DNA of 64,000 nucleotides from contig CM064872.1 of NCBI GenBank assembly GCA_032719365.1, positions 21,863,758 to 21,927,757 on the forward strand. The letters are read 5' to 3'. The notes beneath the pieces were generated by a model that was not told the origin of the DNA, made no database searches, and worked only from the letters and a program-made list of their open reading frames with translations. This document shows, in pieces, positions 57,887 through 64,000 of the stretch. A program made the translations under genes and the position numbers. Each line of letters begins with the position of its first letter. Position 1 is the first letter of the stretch. This DNA is from Prinsepia uniflora (taxonomy: Eukaryota; Streptophyta; Magnoliopsida; Rosales; Rosaceae).

Positions 57887-58137
57887 AGTAATGAGGGAAA
57901 CTCCCCAACATCTATCCGTCAACCTGTGAGCTTTAGCCTTGGCGGCCTTCGATAGCTCCATCACAAACTTTCGATGGCATATCATCTGTGGCCTTCTTCA
58001 AGTAATGAGGGTAACTCCCCAACATCTATCTGTCAACCTGTGAGCTTTAACCTTGGAGACCTTCGATAGCTCCATCACAAACTTTCGGTGACATATCATA
58101 TGTGGCCTTCTTCAAGTAATGAGGGCAACTCCCCAAC
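57796..58137 (+). repeat. 114-bp tandem repeat, three copies
   Basis: Units starting at about 57796, 57910 and 58024 begin with ATCTATCCGTCAAC and end in CTCCCCAAC, with a steady 114-bp period. The first overlaps the end of the 296-bp duplication. They contain the segment CTTCGATAGCTCCATCA. Confidence 0.88.
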
Positions 58138-59690
58138 ATCGCTCACTTGGCACAATTGGCTTCAAAAAAGCAACTTACGTGCTTCTTAACTCCGCGAAAG
58201 AAAGGTCAGTGCCACTTAACTACACGAAAACAACTTTTCCACCGCCTGACTTTGCGATAGTGCTGAAGGAACTACATAACTACTTGACTCTGCATAAGCA
58301 ACTCTAGTTATGCATCTCTCCTAAAAAAAACAATCTCAGCGATGAATGACACTACTAAAGAGATTTCAATGGAACCTGACTCGATGAAGGAAACTCATCC
58401 ACGAGTTGACTCTAAAAAAGCAACTTCAACTTCGGGACGGAATGATGGCTTGGTGTCTTGTGTCTTCACGCCACTCACCTCGAGGTTTATGACCATTTTC
58501 ACTGATCAAAACAACAGAAGGATAACTGTACCAACATCCAAAATGGCAATTGCAGCTCCAACAATAATGAGAAGCGTCGCTTGACTTCATGGAAATAGCA
58601 ACGGTAACATCATGCATGCCATCAACTACCTTTGCAGTACGTGTCTTCACGCCACTTTCCTTCAGTGTCGAGATGATTACACCTCCAAGCTCTCTTCGTC
58701 CAATTAGGAAACGATGTACAACATCTCAAACTTCGTAGGGGGCATAATCGATTCTCCATCTTTATGCTCCACCTTGCTGCCATCCCATTTTGTGCTCATC
58801 AGGGCTTGGAATCTCAAGTATCTAGTATGTCCTCCACCAACAAAAATAACTCCTCGAAAAGTTTATTAACTCCATGGAACCATATGCACTTCACCTCATG
58901 TCATGGGACACCTTGGCTCACAATATGGCATGCCTTGCCACATGTCATATAGCCCATTGCTTCGTGCTCTAACCCTGCCTCGCCTTGCACTATGACATGC
59001 ATCCCCTTGTACTGTGGCGTGCCTCAATTCAAGCCATGGGATACCTCCCCTCTAGCTAATGAAAGCCTCGACAAGTCATGGTGCGCCTCCATTTTCCGAG
59101 CTCTTCTATCTGCCAAGCACCATTTACAAGGTCAGTGGAAAGAATGCCTCACGTCATTTGATGCATCACTTCGCACTCCAACCATGCCTTAGCTTGCTAC
59201 GCCTCGTCTTGTAACTTGTCCATCATTACAGTTGTAACACACATTTCCTTGTAGCTGTAACATGTCTTCCCTCGTATCTGGAACACGCCTCGCCTTGGGT
59301 TGTAACACACCTCACTTCAAGTCATGGGACTTTGCACCTCCCCCTTTGAATGTCTTGATGTTGCTCTACTCGCACTACAAGATGATAAGTTTATCAATGT
59401 AGTAAGCTTTTCTATCCACAAAGCACCACAAACATTCCGATTGAAAGAGCATATTGATGTCAACTTCGTCCTCTCTTGAGGTTAGAAGCTCCAACAAAAT
59501 TCGGGATACGCCACCAGATGGTCTTACGACTTGGTGCTCTACAAAATGATTTCTTCAAGATTTTACCAAAAGTATGTCTTCTGCATTTTGAAATGACCGT
59601 CTCATAGAATAGAGTGCACCAACACTTGAATCCCTGCAATCAGACAGCCACATCACCTGAAATCTTTAAAAGAGAAAAAACAACAAAAGA
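58138..59690. other. Low-complexity, repeat-derived DNA, no gene seen
   Basis: Weak internal repetition is visible: CTCGCCTTG and TGTAACACAC phrases recur at 58975-59310, and GACTCTGC or GACTTTGC with AAGCAACT phrases at 58160-58420. The short reading frames here look like by-products. No LTR markers are recognised. Confidence 0.4.
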
Positions 59691-59708
59691 ATATATATAT
59701 ATATATAT
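59691..59708 (+). repeat. (AT)9 microsatellite
   Basis: Pure AT dinucleotide run in a strongly AT-rich context that continues to about 59750. Confidence 0.85.
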
Positions 59709-61038
59709 GTATTAAAATATAATAAATATATAATACATATTTTATTATATCTTACATGGTGGGAGGAGGAAACAAAAGAAAACGCAAAACAAAACGTTAT
59801 TTCATTACAAAAACAAAACACCACTGACTGCTTTGTCGCAGAGAAAAAAAATCAAAATAAAATTTTCTTTGTGGTAGAAAAAAAAATTGCGTAAAAATGC
59901 AGTAAAAAACGGAGACACGCAACATCGACTCCATATCTGTGCGCTACGAAGAAGCTTGACTCGTCGTTCTGCGCGAGCGCCTTTCGCCCATTCTCCTCAA
60001 CGTGATGCACCATTCTACCAAGCAGCAGAGCAGCACCATTCCAGCAGAGAAGTCAAGCCGTGTAGCCAAGCACAAACCCAAGATTTGAGCACGAGGTGGA
60101 CTTTTAATGTAAAAGTTTAGCAAAATTCGACAAAATGAGTGAATTTAAGTAATAAGAAGAAAAAAAAACCCCCGAGAAAATGCATATTATACATAAAAAG
60201 TAAAAAATAAAAGAACTCAAAAATAGACATGAAATGCAATATAAATAGAAAACTACTTAAATTAGGAATCTTTAAGGCACTAAACTCATCAGTAACCGAA
60301 TCTATATAGAGGTATTCAATAAGTTCCTTCTCTAAATTGGAATAATACAATTTCTATGAAAGTCATCCTACATCTTGTTTCAAAATTCATTTTTAATGAT
60401 TTTCATATATGAAAATGCCCACTTTGTTTTAATTGTGTAGAAACAAGAAGAGTTAATGCTAGGCGAATCAATGTCTCAATAAAAAATGTATCTTTCTTGA
60501 TGTAACAAGTTCGTCACATAAACTAGAAAGAAAGAAATATTTGAAAATTGTGAAAGATCAAAGATCTTATATTCATAATGTTGTTTGTAATTTGTAATAT
60601 TTGTGTTGTTTTACATCTCATTTTAAACAAATTTATCTCATCATTTCAATTTAGGAAATTTTTAATATACATATGGTATTTAATGGAATCCATTCATATC
60701 TTATTTTGTATTTTCATATCTTATTAATAATTTTCCTTATATAAATAAAGGTTTAGCCCTAGCCACCCAAACATGTGAGCTTTGACCACACAAAAATGGT
60801 GGGCGGCGTGTGTGAATGGGTTGATGCGTAACAAAAAAATTTCTCTTAATAAATTCTCTTATAGTGAATGAGTGGGTTGATGGATCATAAAAAAATAATG
60901 GGTTGATGGGCTAATAAAATAGGATTGAAATTTTTGGATAGGCTAAATTGTTGGATTGGTGTGCTAATTTCAAATTGGGCTGAGGTTTTTGAATGGGCTG
61001 AAGCCCACCCTAGCCCATGCATTAGGCCCGTGCCTGTA
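59709..61038. other. AT-rich low-copy DNA, no gene seen
   Basis: Long A- and T-runs and no coding motif. A 77-codon minus-strand frame near 60117-60350 is made of Phe/Leu/Tyr from AT-rich codons and is not supportable as a gene. Confidence 0.45.
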
Positions 61039-61168
61039 TGTAGCGTCCATGTACAATCACCTGCGTGAACCTCCCTGCCCAATCACCCGCGTGAACCTCC
61101 CTTCGCAGCCACCGGTGTGAGCCTCTTTGCAAAGCCACCCACGTGGGCCTCCATGTGCAACCACATGT
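61039..61168 (+). repeat. 26-bp degenerate tandem repeat, five copies
   Basis: Units starting GTGAACCTCC or close variants occur at 61065, 61091, 61117 and 61143, with a fainter copy before them. The period is 26 bp. The units are GC-rich, with alternating ACCCGC/ACCGG/ACCCAC ends. Confidence 0.8.
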
Positions 61169-62307
61169 TGGCGCCTTCTTCAACTCCCCACGATTAACAC
61201 CATCTTACGCTAGCCCCGCTCCTACACCATATCGCCTTTCCCAAATACGTCGCTCCAACAGAGAAGCCAAGCCACCGCACCTCATATCTACTCACTCCAA
61301 CGTGAGACCGGCACTACCAACACTTGTCACACTGCTGGCTACTCCTAGTTCACGTGTAATGACACCAAGAAAAAAGAAACCCTAAATGGTTAAAGTGGGG
61401 TACCAATGCTCATCTTAAATAAAAGAATTAAACCATGCAAGAGGAGACCCTAGGTCCAATGAGCTTTCGACTTCAACTTGGAGTTAAACACTAAAACTCG
61501 ATGGGTCTCGTTCAGCAGTGCCAGGGATTTCAACTGTACAAGTGAACATTCAAGACAAAGCGAAGTCCTACTCCTCTAAAAAAAGGGTTTATCGGGACCA
61601 CAATCAAAAGTAAATCTCTTAGGATTCCTTGAATTCGAAAGCGATATGGGACATTTGTGGGACCATAAATCATCTTAAGATTATAAACCTGCTACGTGAC
61701 TCATACTTCTCTTAATGTCGATATTACCCTAGTATAGACGATGACGGCATGACACGATCTCTGCATTAAATTAATATATTTATCAGTTGAATATATTAAT
61801 TAATAAGATTAATGTCAATAATAAATAATCACTCTGTGAGTTATTTATTATTATTTATATAGTTAATAATAGTTATTTCTCCCCATAAAATCACCTATTA
61901 GATACGATCTCTTTTAACCAATCAGACGTTCTGGTAATTCTCAGGGCTCCACTATAAATACAGAGCATCATTCACATCTAAAGGTAATTCAAAACTTATA
62001 CCAATGTTTTGCCGGTTTATTCACTCGATTAAACTGATTTAGGCATCAGAGCGTTCTTAGTTGAACCACCCCCTCCGGGCTTCAAACTTAACTCCGTTTA
62101 TTTATTGTTATTATGTGTAGGGATCGAGAAGGAATTCTACAAATCTGAACGGTTTCTACATCAAAAACATAGTATTGAGAAAGTAAAGTTGTATTATTGT
62201 TTTGGATATAGAATTTGTTGCTTATATAAATCTTGGCTTATGACTTATAATTTGTAACCTTTCAGACATATAATAATATATTGATTGGTTCTTAAGTGCT
62301 TGTGTTT
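61169..62307. other. Possible solo LTR or promoter-bearing repeat relic
   Basis: A TATA box, TATAAATA, lies at 61953-61960 in the context CTCCACTATAAATACAG. About 90 bp later comes GATTTAGGCATCAGAGCG, which resembles the U5 end of some plant LTR elements. The 61740-61900 stretch is AT-rich with ATTAATTAATAA-type palindromes. I could not define ends or a target duplication. It could also be part of a host promoter. Confidence 0.3.
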
Positions 62308-62374
62308 CCTATGGGTGTGCGGAGCTTAGTTTCTCTGTGCACCCATAGGCCACAAAATCTCATATTGAGATTTT
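62308..62374. repeat. Two adjacent inverted repeats
   Basis: The first has arms CCTATGGGTG at 62308-62317 and CACCCATAGG at 62340-62349, with a 22-bp loop. Five bases later the second has 9-bp arms, AAAATCTCA and TGAGATTTT, around a TAT loop (62354-62374). Both are perfect. No coding region is next to them. Confidence 0.85.
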
Positions 62375-64000
62375 ATTACATTAGCTATCGTGTATTTGCT
62401 TGTTTGAGATGATATAAGAGTGAATTTGATCCGTCTCTTATACTTAGTTTATTTGTTGTAGAGTATTAATTTGATAGGTGCACCGTTATTCTTTTTTTTC
62501 TTCCCACCATGTGTAACCGATACGAATTGCAAACCATGCTGCTATAGTTTGAAAGGGGAATGTCATTGTTATGAAGCTTGAGGCAAAATATGCACGTAGT
62601 TACTATGTCATTGTGAATACAAAATTATGAACTACACAAGGGGCACATGTCGGTGCAAGTACTTACTGAACAAAACCGGTCTTGTTTCTCTGCCTGATTT
62701 TGTCTGTCCTTTTTTTCTAATATTTAATTTAAACGGTTAAAAGTGATCTAAAGTTAAATTTGTGTCACACCATTGATTAGCACATAATCATTAATTTTAA
62801 ATAAACCCGCTCCACCTTTCCACTCTTCCTACCAAGTTTAACACTTAGAAACATTCAAGTACCCTCCCTTCTCAAGCCATGGCCGCCGTTCCCAGTCTCG
62901 TCTCTTTATTTCCCCTATAGTTTGAGGTGGGGTGGCTGGCCGGGAAGATGGGACAGAACAAGGAAGGGAACGGAGATATTTGAGCTTTTAATCTATAGTT
63001 TTCCATGGCCAAAAATGGAAGTGGATGATTAAGATGGAGGAAAGAGAGGAGGCGATTGGGGCTGGGAACTGTGGGTGGGGGTGTGTGTTTGTTTTTATAC
63101 GTATCACAAAATATCTCTATACTTAAAAACAAGTCTAATTTTTATTTGAAGTGCGATTTATTCCTAATTTCTTAAAGCCTGATTCATTAAAGACAAAAGA
63201 AATATAATTAAAAATTAATTAATATGTGCAAAGTAATGAAGTGGCACAAATTCAACTGTTAAACTACTTTTTAACGATTTAGATTAAAAAGCATGTAAAC
63301 AAGGGCATAGACAAAAATCAGGTAAAGAAATCAGTTCAAATTTTAAAGTTATATTTGAACATTCAAATGTTGCATTAAATTTCCTAAACTTTTTTAAAAG
63401 TTTCAGATGTGTCCCATCGTCATATTTTTTTACAGAAGTTTTATTAGCTAATGCCTTTGTGGGTGTACGTGGAGTCCATCCAATAACGAATCTCAAAATA
63501 ACTTTTGTCAAAATTACTTAATTATACCTTATTTATCTACCGGTCAATTTTTCAAAAAAACATGCCTATTTCTTTCTTTATCACTGATCCTCAAGCATTG
63601 AAGTGTTGATGATTTATAGATGGTTTAAGTTGATAGCAAATATTCCAATTAGTAAGTTATTTTCAGGGGATGACGATGTTTAGGCAACATGAAGATCTCC
63701 CAAAATACCGAAATCATCTCGTCTCGTATCATACAAAACTAAAAAAAAAAACAAATAAATGATCGGTATAGTCCTGATACCCTACTGGTTCAAATCGGTA
63801 CAAGATCGTTTTTTATGTTAGGACATACTGTCCCGTACCGAAATTGAACCGGTTATATTTTTTTAATTAATTAAAAAATAAATCAAATCCAAAAATAAAT
63901 AAATAAATAACTTTGATAGTCTAATACCCTAACCGGGCTAATAGCTAATGATAGATTTAATTGTATCTTAATTTTAGTTGATAGATTTAATTGTATGTTA
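62375..64000. other. AT-rich low-copy DNA, no gene seen
   Basis: Contains an (AAAT)n run at 63893-63910 and a duplicated 17-bp phrase GATAGATTTAATTGTAT close to the window end. A minus-strand frame at 62872-63132 (86 codons, Pro/Ser-rich) has no recognisable domain. Whether this belongs to a gene flank cannot be told from the window. Confidence 0.4.

Noticed and set aside
60117..60350. A 77-codon minus-strand frame with a hydrophobic, membrane-like look.
   Set aside because: The Phe, Leu and Tyr content follows from AT-rich sequence. No signal peptide pattern, homology or neighbouring gene supports it.
62872..63132. An 86-codon minus-strand frame near the right end.
   Set aside because: It is Pro/Ser-rich with no known motif and would need an unusual start in AT-rich DNA. 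Evidence is too thin to call a gene.

Overview
The window looks like heterochromatin-like intergenic DNA from a flowering plant. It is built almost wholly of nested LTR retrotransposons and their debris. I can support no host protein gene, tRNA or rRNA. The plant assignment rests on Ty1/copia and Ty3/gypsy lineages typical of plants, initiator-tRNA-Met primer-binding sites, an Athila-type element with its tRNA-Asp-like primer site, and AT-rich flanks with CT, AT and AAAT microsatellites. I cannot name the species.

Layout. 1-5224: minus-strand, non-coding gypsy-type element with ~3.1 kb LTRs (family A), cut by the window edge. 5225-5665: flank with a (CT)30 tract. 5666-23030: a Ty1/copia element with exact 5-bp duplications (AGAAG), whose gag-pol is broken by frameshifts and nonsense codons. 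Its RNase H is interrupted at 11339 by a plus-strand family-A LTR (itself holding a second LTR, 13672-16679) and then a minus-strand family-A element (17076-22707). 23031-27433: AT-rich flank, then worn LTRs, one a 789-bp solo LTR with duplication CATAA. 27434-37231: a complete, apparently young 9.8 kb element (family C; duplication TCCTG) with two nearly identical 3.3 kb LTRs and no usable gag-pol. 37237-49173: Athila-like sequence in both orientations, interrupted by a solo LTR (37880-40671, duplication ATTAT) and a chromovirus-like pol remnant. 49735-52160: a second chromovirus-like remnant. 52161-56895: a ~25-bp satellite of tiny palindromes, split by a solo LTR (53791-56476, duplication AAAGA). 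56896-64000: short tandem duplications and AT-rich low-copy DNA.

The most unusual signal runs across several families. The long LTRs, the non-coding internal regions and the satellite all carry runs of very short hairpins, spaced about 16-50 bp apart. The stem sequence changes from unit to unit or copy to copy, yet both arms change together, while the loop or flank is sometimes constant. In the long LTRs the hairpin-bearing block is bracketed by a 10-12 bp inverted repeat (GTGAGTGGAC ... GTCCACTCAC), and seven LTRs share a 22-bp inverted pair of TGACGT motifs. This combination is the best candidate here for an undescribed cis-acting (RNA-fold or protein-binding) system of non-autonomous LTR retrotransposons.
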